A stretch of 64,000 bases of DNA, from positions 62,001 to 126,000 of the forward strand of contig VOGB01000004.1 in NCBI GenBank assembly GCA_009493725.1. Reading direction: 5' to 3'. Origin of the DNA: Pseudoramibacter fermentans (GTDB lineage: Bacteria > Bacillota > Clostridia > Eubacteriales > Eubacteriaceae). This document shows, piece after piece, positions 50,559 to 59,600 of this stretch. The notes beneath the pieces were generated by a model. That model did no database searches and was not told where the DNA came from. It saw nothing but the letters and a program-made list of their open reading frames with translations. The translations under genes were made by a program, and so were the position numbers. Each line of letters starts with the position of its first letter. The stretch's first letter is position 1.

Positions 50559-51860
50559 TTATGCAAAATTTAGCGCAATGGCCTGAATGTAGTAGAAGGT
50601 GATCAAGCTTAAAATCATTTCGGGAGCAGCCTGCTCTCTGAAGGCGTCGATCTGTTCGACCGACAGGGATTCGGGATGGACGGCGATCGCCCGGACGCAG
50701 TCGAAGAAATTCGGCTCCTGGACGTCACTGGCAGACGGCGCGTTGATCTTGAGGGTCTGTTCGGCCCAGTCTAAAATTTCAAAGATCAGCTGATCGGGCA
50801 TGTAAATCTTGAGCTTTGGCACCTGGATGGTCCAGGCTGTCATTTCAAGCATCGCGAGAATCGTATTGTCGGACTTGCGCCAGCTCGATCGGTTCATCAG
50901 CGCCAAAATCTTTTCCAAGATGTCGACCTGCTCCAGAGACGTGTAGGGCTTGTCGATGCCCAGCAGCGCCATCAAAATCTGGCGTTCCAGCGGCGGCTGC
51001 GGCGGGAAACCGATGTGCGCCACCACCAGATCGAAAAACTGATGGGGGCCGTAAGGGTTGATGTAAAGCTTGCGGCCGGTCAGCTGGCCCAGCGCCTTGA
51101 GGGTGTCGAGATAGCCGAGCTTGGCGTGGCGCTGGTGATCCTGGCCGTTAGCCGCCGCATTCTCCGGCGCGGAAAGGTCGAGATATTCTGAGCTCTGGAT
51201 CGTCAAGAAGGACAGATCCCGCTGATTTTTGCGCACTGCCCGGCGCACCTCCACTGGCGAGTAGCCGACGGCCATGAGCTTTTTACAGGGGAGAAGGACT
51301 GCCGTTTCAAGGGGAAGCTCGGACAAAAAACCGGCTTCGAAGTAGGTGGCGTCCTGATCTCTTTGGGTGCGGAAAACAGGAAAAACCGCGCCGAGGAGCA
51401 GCGTCGGGATGAGCTGACCGTTGGGAATTTCCTCGATCGTGCGCTTGACGATGCTCAGGCTCTGCGGGTCGATGGTGGTGAGCATCAATCGGCAGGAGGA
51501 GCGCCGGATGATGGTCTCGTCGAGATAGCGGGACAAGGTCCGCCGCAAAGGCATGGCCTTCTGCACGAAGGTTTGTAAAAACTGAAGGCGAAAATCGTGA
51601 AAATTGAGATCCGACCAGTACTGCAGGTAGAGGCCGGCAATACTGTCGTTGAGCGCTGTGATCTTTTCGAGCACCGCGTTAGAAAGGAATTGAGAAATCT
51701 GATGGAGGTCTTTTTGGGCGATTAAGGCCGCAGCAATCCCCCCGATTGACGAGCTGGCAACCCAATCCAAATGAAGGTTCGATTCGTTTAAAGCCTGCCA
51801 GGCGCCCAGCTGAAAATCCGCCTGAGCGCCGTTCCCGTTTAAGAGCAATCCGTATCTCAT
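50559..51860 (-). CDS. Patatin-like phospholipase-family protein with altered active site
   Basis: A 433-residue protein whose first 200 residues follow the patatin fold: the oxyanion loop GNGAQADFQLG near residue 9, and the nucleophile elbow reading SSSIG (Ser38) where GxSxG is usual. The catalytic Asp of the DGG/DGA motif is replaced, with YFEAGFL near residue 174. The C-terminal 230 residues are helical and not recognised. Either the dyad is non-standard or the protein is inactive. Its ribosome binding site AAGGAA is about 13 bases upstream. Confidence 0.75.
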   Translation of the reverse strand: MRYGLLLNGNGAQADFQLGAWQALNESNLHLDWVASSSIGGIAAALIAQKDLHQISQFLSNAVLEKITALNDSIAGLYLQYWSDLNFHDFRLQFLQTFVQKAMPLRRTLSRYLDETIIRRSSCRLMLTTIDPQSLSIVKRTIEEIPNGQLIPTLLLGAVFPVFRTQRDQDATYFEAGFLSELPLETAVLLPCKKLMAVGYSPVEVRRAVRKNQRDLSFLTIQSSEYLDLSAPENAAANGQDHQRHAKLGYLDTLKALGQLTGRKLYINPYGPHQFFDLVVAHIGFPPQPPLERQILMALLGIDKPYTSLEQVDILEKILALMNRSSWRKSDNTILAMLEMTAWTIQVPKLKIYMPDQLIFEILDWAEQTLKINAPSASDVQEPNFFDCVRAIAVHPESLSVEQIDAFREQAAPEMILSLITFYYIQAIALNFA

Positions 51861-51932
51861 GATTTCGTCAATTCCTTTTTAATTCTGGTTGAACTGATTT
51901 GACTTGTTTTTTCTTTTTTAACTTATTAATAA

Positions 51933-53420
51933 TTAGGCATCGGGTAACTTGTAGGGCGCATCCGGGTATTTTTCACGCAGTGCGTCGACGAGCATGTACG
52001 CGACCTTGTTAATATCCCCGGCGCCGGCGACGAGCACCAGATCGCCCTTTTCGAGATTGTCGGTTAAGAATTTGGTGATGTCTTCAAATTCGGAAATCAC
52101 GACCGTCGGCACGTGGTGGCGCTGTTTGATGCGCTTGGCCAAATCTTCTGGGAAAATGTCCCATTCGTTGGTTTCCCGGTTGGAATAAATTTCACTGATG
52201 ACAAGCTTGTCCACCTGATTGAAGGAGTCGACAAATTCGTCGAACAGGTAATAGATCCGGGAGTAGGAATGGGGCTGATACACGACCCAGAGATTGTTGT
52301 GTTCGTGGTGCAGGCAGGCGTCGATGACGACCTTGAGCTCGGTCGGATGATGGGCGTAGTCTTCGTAGACGTTGATGCCGTCCACCTGGCCGCGGAATTC
52401 GAAACGGCGTTTGGCACCGCTGAATTGGTCGAGGGCCTTCTCGATCGCTTCCGTACCGACGCCGAGATAGTCGGCGCAGGCGATACAGGCCAGCGCGTTG
52501 AGCACGTTGTGCTGCCCGGGCACGCGCAGCTGGTAGTGGCCGGCAAAGGTGCCGCCGTGGTATGCGTCGAAGGCCGGATTGCCGTTGCTGTCGTATTCGA
52601 TGTTTTTCGCGACCCAGTCGTTTTTGTCGCTGAGACCGTAAGTGACGACCTGGCATTTCAAATCCTTGACCGCGTCGAGCACATCCTGAGAGTCGCCCCA
52701 GGCGATCATCAAGCCGTCCGGCGGGATGATTTCGCCGAATTCGTGGAAGGAATGCTTGATCTGTTCGAGACCGCCCTTGAAATAGTCGAGGTGGTCTTCT
52801 TCGATGTTGGTGATGATCCCGATGTTGTGGGAGGTTTTCAGGAAGGAGTCGACGTATTCGCAGGATTCAATGACAAAGTAATTGCTCTGTCCGAGGGCAG
52901 CGTTGCCGCCGAAAACCGGAATGTTGCCGCCGATGCTGACCGACGGATCGAGGTCCGCACAGTGAAGAATGGTCGCGATCATCGAGGAGGTCGTCGTTTT
53001 GCCGTGGGTACCGGCGACGCCGATGGTTTTCGGGAAAATTTCAGAAAGCAGCCCGAGGTAATCGGCCCGTTCTACTTTCGGGATACCGAGGGCGCCGGCG
53101 GCGACCATTTCCGGATTGTCCGGGTGGATCGCGGCAGTATAAACCACCAGATCGATGCCGTCGTGAATATTTTCGGCTTTCTGGCCGATGTGGACCACAG
53201 CGCCGCGGCTGGAGAGCAATTCTGTATACTTTGAATTTACCTGATCAGAGCCTTCGACATGGAACCCCTGTTCAAGGGCAATTTTCGCCAGACCGCTCAT
53301 ACTGCTGCCGCCGATGCCGATGAAATAGACCGTTTCAACGGGGTGGCCATATTTTTCAGACAAATGTTTTTTCATATCATGCTTTGATGATACTGAAATT
53401 GTATTTCCTTTTATATCCAA
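51933..53420 (-). CDS. murC: UDP-N-acetylmuramate-L-alanine ligase
   Basis: Adds L-alanine to UDP-MurNAc in peptidoglycan precursor synthesis. The 495-residue Mur ligase has an N-terminal Rossmann domain with YFIGIGGSSMSGLA, the ATP loop GTHGKTTTSSMIA near residue 116, the central domain with ESCEYVDSFL, and C-terminal DYAHHPTEL. It starts at TTG 53420, with AAGGAG 6 bases upstream. It is about 40 residues longer than many MurC proteins, partly from extra residues at both ends. Confidence 0.94.
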   Translation of the reverse strand: MDIKGNTISVSSKHDMKKHLSEKYGHPVETVYFIGIGGSSMSGLAKIALEQGFHVEGSDQVNSKYTELLSSRGAVVHIGQKAENIHDGIDLVVYTAAIHPDNPEMVAAGALGIPKVERADYLGLLSEIFPKTIGVAGTHGKTTTSSMIATILHCADLDPSVSIGGNIPVFGGNAALGQSNYFVIESCEYVDSFLKTSHNIGIITNIEEDHLDYFKGGLEQIKHSFHEFGEIIPPDGLMIAWGDSQDVLDAVKDLKCQVVTYGLSDKNDWVAKNIEYDSNGNPAFDAYHGGTFAGHYQLRVPGQHNVLNALACIACADYLGVGTEAIEKALDQFSGAKRRFEFRGQVDGINVYEDYAHHPTELKVVIDACLHHEHNNLWVVYQPHSYSRIYYLFDEFVDSFNQVDKLVISEIYSNRETNEWDIFPEDLAKRIKQRHHVPTVVISEFEDITKFLTDNLEKGDLVLVAGAGDINKVAYMLVDALREKYPDAPYKLPDA

Positions 53421-53530
53421 TCTTGTCTCCTTTTTACATTTATGAAAAAAGATTTTTCATTTATTATATCAGTAGACTATGGTGAACGCAAATACTTATC
53501 AATTTGTCATTTTTTCTTTTGAAAATTAAT

Positions 53531-53560
53531 CTGACAAAAAGATTAAAAATGGTTTAAAAT
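53531..53560 (+). promoter_or_regulatory. Probable promoter of spoVG
   Basis: CTGACA and TAAAAT are 18 bases apart, about 75 bases before the spoVG start. A sigma-H type site was not recognised. Confidence 0.5.
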
Positions 53561-53641
53561 AAATCGATTTTATGATAACATATACATATAAAAAAGCGTG
53601 GCTATGACTTTTAGGAAAAACTGCGGAAGGGGGGCCGAAAA

Positions 53642-53974
53642 ATGACGATTACAGATATTCGCGTCCGAAAAATCTATCCAACAGGGAAAATGCGCGGCAT
53701 TGTCTCAGTCACTTTTGACGATGAGTTTGTTGTGCACGACATCAAAGTAATTGAAGGACAGAATGGATTCTTTATCGCAATGCCGAGTCGAAAGACGCCT
53801 GAAGGTGAATTCAAAGACATCTGCCATCCGATCAAGTCGGAAATGCGCAAGATGATGCAGGATGCTGTTCTGGCAGCGTACGACGAAGCCGCGAAAGCGC
53901 AGCAGGAAGAGGAAAACAGTCAAGATCAAGAAAATGAATCGCACACGTTAGAAGTAGATTACGAAGAAGAGTGA
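53642..53974 (+). CDS. spoVG: SpoVG-family regulatory protein
   Basis: A 110-residue site-specific DNA/RNA-binding protein. The conserved core ITDIRVRKIYPTGKMRG, VTFDDEFVVHDIKVIEG and FIAMPSRKTPEGEFKDICHPI occupies residues 2-70, followed by an acidic tail (EEENSQDQENES) without clear family structure. In Bacillus the homologue affects septation and sporulation; here it opens the conserved block. GGGGGG lies 8 bases before the ATG. A terminator separates it from glmU. Confidence 0.95.
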   Translation: MTITDIRVRKIYPTGKMRGIVSVTFDDEFVVHDIKVIEGQNGFFIAMPSRKTPEGEFKDICHPIKSEMRKMMQDAVLAAYDEAAKAQQEEENSQDQENESHTLEVDYEEE

Positions 53975-53980
53975 AGTTAA

Positions 53981-54010
53981 AAAGAGGAGGCTTGGGCCTT
54001 CTCTTTTTTT
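53981..54010 (+). terminator. Intrinsic terminator after spoVG
   Basis: AAAGAGGAGGC pairs with GCCTTCTCTTT (one G-U pair) around a 4-base loop, ending in a T-rich run. Confidence 0.82.
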
Positions 54011-54060
54011 GTTTGCGCGGCGCCAGAAAAAGATTATCGGCAAAAATCAAATTTATCCGG

Positions 54061-54089
54061 TGGACTTTTTTGAGATAAAAAGGTATGAT
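54061..54089 (+). promoter_or_regulatory. Probable promoter of glmU
   Basis: TGGACT and TATGAT are 17 bases apart, about 63 bases before the ATG. The -35 is one base off TTGACT. Confidence 0.5.
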
Positions 54090-54151
54090 AGGAAATAATT
54101 GAGCTTTTATGTTTTAAACCTGAAATCATTGGATAGGAAAGATTTGAAAAG

Positions 54152-55099
54152 ATGAAGCAAACAAAAGCAGTTATTTTAGCGGCCGGGAAGGGCACGCGCA
54201 TGCGCTCCCGAATGGCTAAAGTCCTGCACCCGATCTGTGGAAAGACTTTGATCGACCACGTCATCAACGCCAACCGAGAAGCCGGCATTCAGGAGATTGC
54301 GGCGGTCATCGGCTATCAGGCTGACGCGGTAAGCGCGGCGCTGCCGAAGGACGTCGTGAGCTTCGAGCAGACCGAGCAGCTAGGTACTGGCCACGCGGTG
54401 ATGCAGGCCCTTCCGTTTTTTGAGGGATTCGACGGCAACGTGCTGATTCTCGTCGGCGACGCGCCGCTGATTCGAAGCGAAACCCTCGAAAAGCTGATCG
54501 AGGCGCACGAGGCGGGCGGCTACGCGGCGACGGTGCTGACGGCCAATTTTGACGATCCAACCGGCTACGGCAGAATGGTCAAGGATGGCGATGAGCTCGT
54601 CAAAATCGTGGAACAGAAGGACGCCACGCCGGAGGAACAGCAGATTCACGAAATCAATTCCGGGATGTACTGCTTCGACGCGGCGGCACTCTGCGATGCG
54701 CTGTCAAAAATGACCAACGACAACGCCCAGCACGAATACTACCTGACCGACAGCATTGAAATACTGAGGTCGGCGGGGAAACGCGTCGGCACTTTCCCAA
54801 CGCCGGATTACCGGGATATCGTCGCGGTGAACTCCAAGGCCCAGCTCGCGCAGGCAGCGGCCATTATGCGGGACCGCATCAACGAAAAATGGATGGATGC
54901 CGGCGCCTTGATTGTCGACCCGAAACAGACGTATTTGAGCTGTGAGACGACGGTCGGCCAGGATGCGGTGATTTATCCAGGCGTCATTACTGTCGGCAAA
55001 GTTCACATCGGTACGGGCGCGGTGGTCTACCCGTCAGTCATTGAAAATCGGGATATCGCCGACGGCGAAATTGTTCAAGCCTATCAACAACTGCAGTAA
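54152..55099 (+). CDS. glmU: GlmU-type uridyltransferase lacking the acetyltransferase domain
   Basis: Makes UDP-GlcNAc from GlcNAc-1-phosphate and UTP. Only 315 residues long, against about 455 for bifunctional GlmU. Residues 1-230 are the uridyltransferase, with LAAGKGTRMRS, then QLGTGHAVMQA and VLVGDAPLI. The tail to residue 315 has only three or four left-handed beta-helix turns (such as VGQDAVIYPGVITVGKVHIG), ending where the acetyltransferase would begin. A clean stop 37 bases before prs and no remnant suggest a designed, not recently broken, end. The acetyltransferase must be encoded elsewhere. Confidence 0.9.
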   Translation: MKQTKAVILAAGKGTRMRSRMAKVLHPICGKTLIDHVINANREAGIQEIAAVIGYQADAVSAALPKDVVSFEQTEQLGTGHAVMQALPFFEGFDGNVLILVGDAPLIRSETLEKLIEAHEAGGYAATVLTANFDDPTGYGRMVKDGDELVKIVEQKDATPEEQQIHEINSGMYCFDAAALCDALSKMTNDNAQHEYYLTDSIEILRSAGKRVGTFPTPDYRDIVAVNSKAQLAQAAAIMRDRINEKWMDAGALIVDPKQTYLSCETTVGQDAVIYPGVITVGKVHIGTGAVVYPSVIENRDIADGEIVQAYQQLQ

Positions 55100-55136
55100 T
55101 AGTTAAAGGATTCTACACTGGAGGATTTTATCAAAA

Positions 55137-56096
55137 ATGGATGGAAATTTTAGCGGAACAAAGATCATTACGGGCAACGGCAACAAAAAGCTGGCTCAAG
55201 ACATCGCTGCGTATTTGGAACTGCCCCTCTGCAACGCAGAAGTGCTGCATTTCAGCGACGGCGAAATTGGTCTGAACATTCACGAATCGGTCAGAGGCTC
55301 GGACGTTTTCGTCATTCAGCCGACCAGCGCGCCCTGTAATGACAACCTGATGGAGCTTTTGATCCTGATCGACGCGCTGAAGCGCGCATCTGCGGGCAGA
55401 ATTACCGCCGTCATGCCGTACTTCGGCTACGCCAGACAGGACCGCAAGGCGAAATCCCACGATCCGATTACGGCGAAGCTCGTCGCGAATTTAATCACGA
55501 CCGCAGGCGCTGACCGCATTCTGACGATGGACCTGCACTCTAACCAGATTCAGGGATTCTTCGACATCCCTCTCGACCACCTGGCAGGCGGCAGCATCAT
55601 TGCGCAGTACTTTGCCGCAGAAAACCTCGATAACCTGACAGTTGTCGCGCCAGACGCGGGGTCCGTGAAACGGACGCGTAAGCTGGCCAGAGCCTTGGGC
55701 GTTCCTTTTGCGATCATCGACAAGGAAAGACCGAAACCAAACGAAGCGGAAATCATGGGCGTCATCGGTGAAGTTGAAGGCAAAAACTGCATCATGATCG
55801 ACGATATGATCGACACCGCCGGGACGATCACTGCTGGGGCCAATGCCATCATGAAGCTCGGCGCGGCGTCAGTCAGAGCGGGCTGCACCCACGGCGTTTT
55901 CTCCGGCCCGGCCATGGACCGCATTGAAAAATCGGCGCTGGAAGAAATCGTCACCCTCGACACCATCGAAATTCCGGAAAGCAAGAAAATCGACAAGCTG
56001 AAAATTTTGTCAACGGCAGACGTCTTCGCACGCGCCATCGATTACATCCACCTCGGACGTCCGCTGAGCCGCCTCTTCACAGGAAGCTACAGCTAA
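55137..56096 (+). CDS. prs: Ribose-phosphate pyrophosphokinase
   Basis: Makes PRPP for nucleotide, histidine and tryptophan synthesis. The 319-residue protein has the class I layout with FSDGEIGLNIHESVRG, the ATP site YARQDRKAKSHDPI near residue 100, and the PRPP loop DDMIDTAGTI near residue 221. GGAGG lies 12 bases before the ATG. The next gene, pth, begins one base after its stop. Confidence 0.96.
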   Translation: MDGNFSGTKIITGNGNKKLAQDIAAYLELPLCNAEVLHFSDGEIGLNIHESVRGSDVFVIQPTSAPCNDNLMELLILIDALKRASAGRITAVMPYFGYARQDRKAKSHDPITAKLVANLITTAGADRILTMDLHSNQIQGFFDIPLDHLAGGSIIAQYFAAENLDNLTVVAPDAGSVKRTRKLARALGVPFAIIDKERPKPNEAEIMGVIGEVEGKNCIMIDDMIDTAGTITAGANAIMKLGAASVRAGCTHGVFSGPAMDRIEKSALEEIVTLDTIEIPESKKIDKLKILSTADVFARAIDYIHLGRPLSRLFTGSYS

Positions 56097-56097
56097 T

Positions 56098-56661
56098 ATG
56101 TACATCATTGCAGGACTCGGAAATCCAGGCCCACGTTATGCGAATACCCGGCATAACGTGGGCTTTATGACAATTGATACTTTGGCAGAGAAATGGTCGG
56201 TTGACGTCAACAAATCCGAGCATCAAGGCCTGACCGGAACGGCGCGCATCGGCGGCGAAAAGGTCATGCTCGTCAAGCCCCAGACCTACATGAACGAAAG
56301 CGGGCGCTGTGTCGGCGAGCTGGTTCGGTTTTACAAAATCGATCTGGATCATTTGATCGTGATTTACGACGACATCGATCTCGACCCGGGACATCTGCGG
56401 ATTCGGAAAAAGGGCGGTGCCGGTACACACAACGGAATGAAATCGGTGGTTGCCGCACTCGGAGGCGGTAATTTCCCGCGCGTCCGCATTGGCGTCGGCG
56501 CTCAGCCGCCGGAGTGGGACTTGGCGGATTACGTCCTCGAGAATTTATCGGGCGATGCGGAAAAAACGATCAAGGCGGCGGTCGATCAGGCGGCGAAGGC
56601 GGCGGAGATGATCGTCACCGACGGCGTCGATCTGGCCATGAACCGCATGAACGTGCATTAA
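56098..56661 (+). CDS. pth: Peptidyl-tRNA hydrolase
   Basis: Frees tRNA from peptidyl-tRNA dropped by ribosomes. The 187-residue protein shows IAGLGNPGPRYANTRHNVGF at residues 3-22 with the catalytic His, KPQTYMNESG in the middle and GAGTHNGMKSV near residue 105. It is directly attached to prs. Its first codons contain a perfect 13-bp inverted repeat (56129-56163), described separately. Confidence 0.95.
   Translation: MYIIAGLGNPGPRYANTRHNVGFMTIDTLAEKWSVDVNKSEHQGLTGTARIGGEKVMLVKPQTYMNESGRCVGELVRFYKIDLDHLIVIYDDIDLDPGHLRIRKKGGAGTHNGMKSVVAALGGGNFPRVRIGVGAQPPEWDLADYVLENLSGDAEKTIKAAVDQAAKAAEMIVTDGVDLAMNRMNVH
56129..56163 (+). repeat. Perfect inverted repeat inside pth
   Basis: GCCCACGTTATGC (56129-56141) and GCATAACGTGGGC (56151-56163) are exact reverse complements around a 9-base loop, covering codons 11 to 22 of pth. 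No T-run follows, so it is not a standard terminator. Confidence 0.9.
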
Positions 56662-56675
56662 CAGAGTGATCTGAA

Positions 56676-59600
56676 ATGAATCGGGAAATTTACAATTTTT
56701 TTGATACCAAAGCGAGCCGGGCGATCATCAAAAGTCTGAAATCCGGACAATCTATCAACCTTTCAAACGTCAAAGATGGTTTGAAAGGTTTTTTATCGTT
56801 GTTCATCGCGGACCAGCTCAAGATGCGCGTGCTCTACATCGCACCGACGGATGTCGAAGCGGAAAAGCGGGCACAGAAAATCGCGACCTGGGACGCGGCG
56901 CACACGCTGTACTTTCCGGCCAAGCCGGTGCACGATTATTTCACCGACGCTCACAGCAGCGAAATCACGGAAAAACGCATGGCCGCGCTGGATCGGCTGC
57001 TTTTTGGCCGCAGTCACGATGTGGTTGTCACATCGATTCAGGCGCTGATGCAGAAAATGCCGTCAGCATCTGACTTTAAAAAGAAGATCCTGACGGTGAA
57101 GGCGGGGCAGCAGATGGACCCAATGACCCTCACAAGGCAGCTGGCCGATCTCGGCTACGTCGATGCGGATCAGGTCGAGGCCCGCGGACAGTTTGCCCGG
57201 CGCGGCGAAATCGTCGACTGCTTTCCGATGAATGCGAAGCAGCCGATGCGCATCGACTTTTTCGACGACGAGATCGAGAGCATTGCGCCCTTCGATATCC
57301 GGACGCAGCGCAGTGAGGCGGAGGTCAAGCGTGCGGTGATTCTGCCGGCGGACGAAAACGCGATGCCGGCTGCAGAACAGGAGGCGCGCTTAAATCAAAT
57401 CGTGAAGCGGTACAGGCAGGACCCGGGCTACGAGGAACGGCTCGGCACGATCGCCGCGGCGCCCGCCGACTATCTCGAGGTGTTAAACGCCTTTGGAGAC
57501 AGCGAAGGCGGTTCTTTGAGCGCTTACCTTGGGCCCCATTGGGCGGTGTTCTGGGACGACCGCGAACATTGCGGGAACAGCGCGGACACCTTCCTCGAAA
57601 AGACCTTCCAGGATTTTGAAAGTCTCTTGGACGAAAAGCTGATGTTCCCAGAGGAACAGGATAAATTTTTCGATTTTGCGTCCTGCTGCAGCTTTTTAGA
57701 GGGGTATCCCTCGGCGGACGCCCGGCTTTTTTCCGAGGGCACGAAGGACAAGGGCATCGATTGCGATTCAAAGAGTGTCGAGAGCTTCGCCGGAAGACTG
57801 CCCCTTTTTGCCGAATACACCAAACGGCAGATTGATGCTGGCAGTCGGGTTGCCATCTGCTGCCGGGACAAAAAAGGCGAGAAACAAATGCGGGAGGTGC
57901 TCGCGTCTTACGACATCGCTGAATTCAGCGACGGACAGACGCCAGGTGTACTTTTCCTGAAGGGTGATATCTCCGAGGGCTTTGAGCTGCCGGGGGCGCG
58001 GCTCGTCTTTCTGAGACAGCAAGAAATCTTAAAGGAAGGCCGAAAAAAGAAACGCCGACGCCAGTTAAAAAACGCGCGGAAAATCGATTCCTTTACGAGC
58101 TTGTCCATCGGCGACTACGTCGTCCACGACATTCACGGGATCGGCATCTACCAAGGTATCCAAAAGATGACCTTCGGCGACACGACAAAGGATATGATGG
58201 TCATCGCTTATCACGGCGACGACAAGCTCTATCTGCCGGTGGAACAGATGGACGCGATCCAGGTCTACATCGGGACCGGCGGCGACCGCAAGCCCAAGGT
58301 CAACACCCTTGGCCGTCCGGACTGGAGCCGGACGAAATCGAAGGCGAAAAAAGCAGTCGAGGAAATGGCCGACGATTTGATCGCCTTGTACGCGGCCAGA
58401 CGTCAGGCCAAGGGCTTTGCCTTCAGCGCTGACACGCCCTGGCAGAAGGAGTTTGAAGACCGCTTTCCGTACGAAGAGACGGACGATCAGCTCCGCTGCA
58501 TCGAGGAAATCAAGGCCGATATGGAAAAGCCAGTGCCGATGGACCGGCTGCTCTGCGGCGACGTGGGCTACGGCAAAACGGAAGTGGCGCTTCGAGCCGC
58601 TTTCAAAGCGATTATGGACAACAAGCAGGTGGCGTTCCTCGCGCCGACGACGATTCTGGCTCAGCAGCATTACCAGACGATGATCGAGCGCTTCAAGGGC
58701 TTTCCGATCACGGTTGAGGTCCTCAGCCGGTTCAGGACGCCAAAGCAGCAGAAGCAGATCGTCAAGGATCTGGCCGCGGGGCGGATCGACCTGATTGTCG
58801 GCACTCATCGGCTGCTGTCCAAGGACATTCAGTTCAAGGATCTGGGCCTCCTCGTCGTCGACGAGGAACAGCGCTTCGGCGTCAAATCCAAGGAAAAGCT
58901 CAAAAGCTTTAAGGAAAACGTCGATACGCTGACGCTGTCGGCGACGCCGATCCCGAGAACGCTGCACATGTCGATGTCCGGCATCCGGGACATGAGCATC
59001 CTCTCCGAGCCGCCTGCAGGCAGACGGCCGGTGCGCACCTACGTGCTTCGGAAAAATCCGGTGGTGCTCGGCGACGCGATCGAGCAGGAGCTGGACCGGG
59101 GCGGACAAGTTTTCTTCGTCCACAACCGAATCAAGGACATTCAGGAAACGGCAGCGCAGATCGCGCGGATGGCGCCCAACGCGCGGATCGTCGTGGCCCA
59201 TGGACGCATGACGCCGGATACCATCGAAACCATTATGAGCCGCTTCCTCAATCGGGAATACGACGTGCTGGTCACGACGGCGATCGTCGAATCCGGACTC
59301 GACATTAAAAATGCGAACACAATGATCGTCGACGACGGCGACAAAATGGGACTGTCCCAGCTGTATCAGCTCAGAGGCCGAGTCGGGCGCTCCAACCGCC
59401 AGTCCTACTGCTACATCTTGTACGACAGGCAGGTGCTGTCCGAGGTGGCACAGAAGCGGCTCAAGGCGATCAAGGACTTTACGGCCTTCGGGTCGGGGTT
59501 CAAAATCGCGATGCGGGATCTCGAAATCCGCGGTGCCGGCAATATTCTCGGCGCGGCGCAGTCGGGCCACATGTTCAACATCGGTTACGAAATGTACTGC

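Noticed and set aside
54190..54215. GCGCATGCGC palindrome near the start of glmU
   Set aside because: Ten bases of GC-rich self-complement are easily explained by codon use in a conserved glycine/arginine-rich loop.
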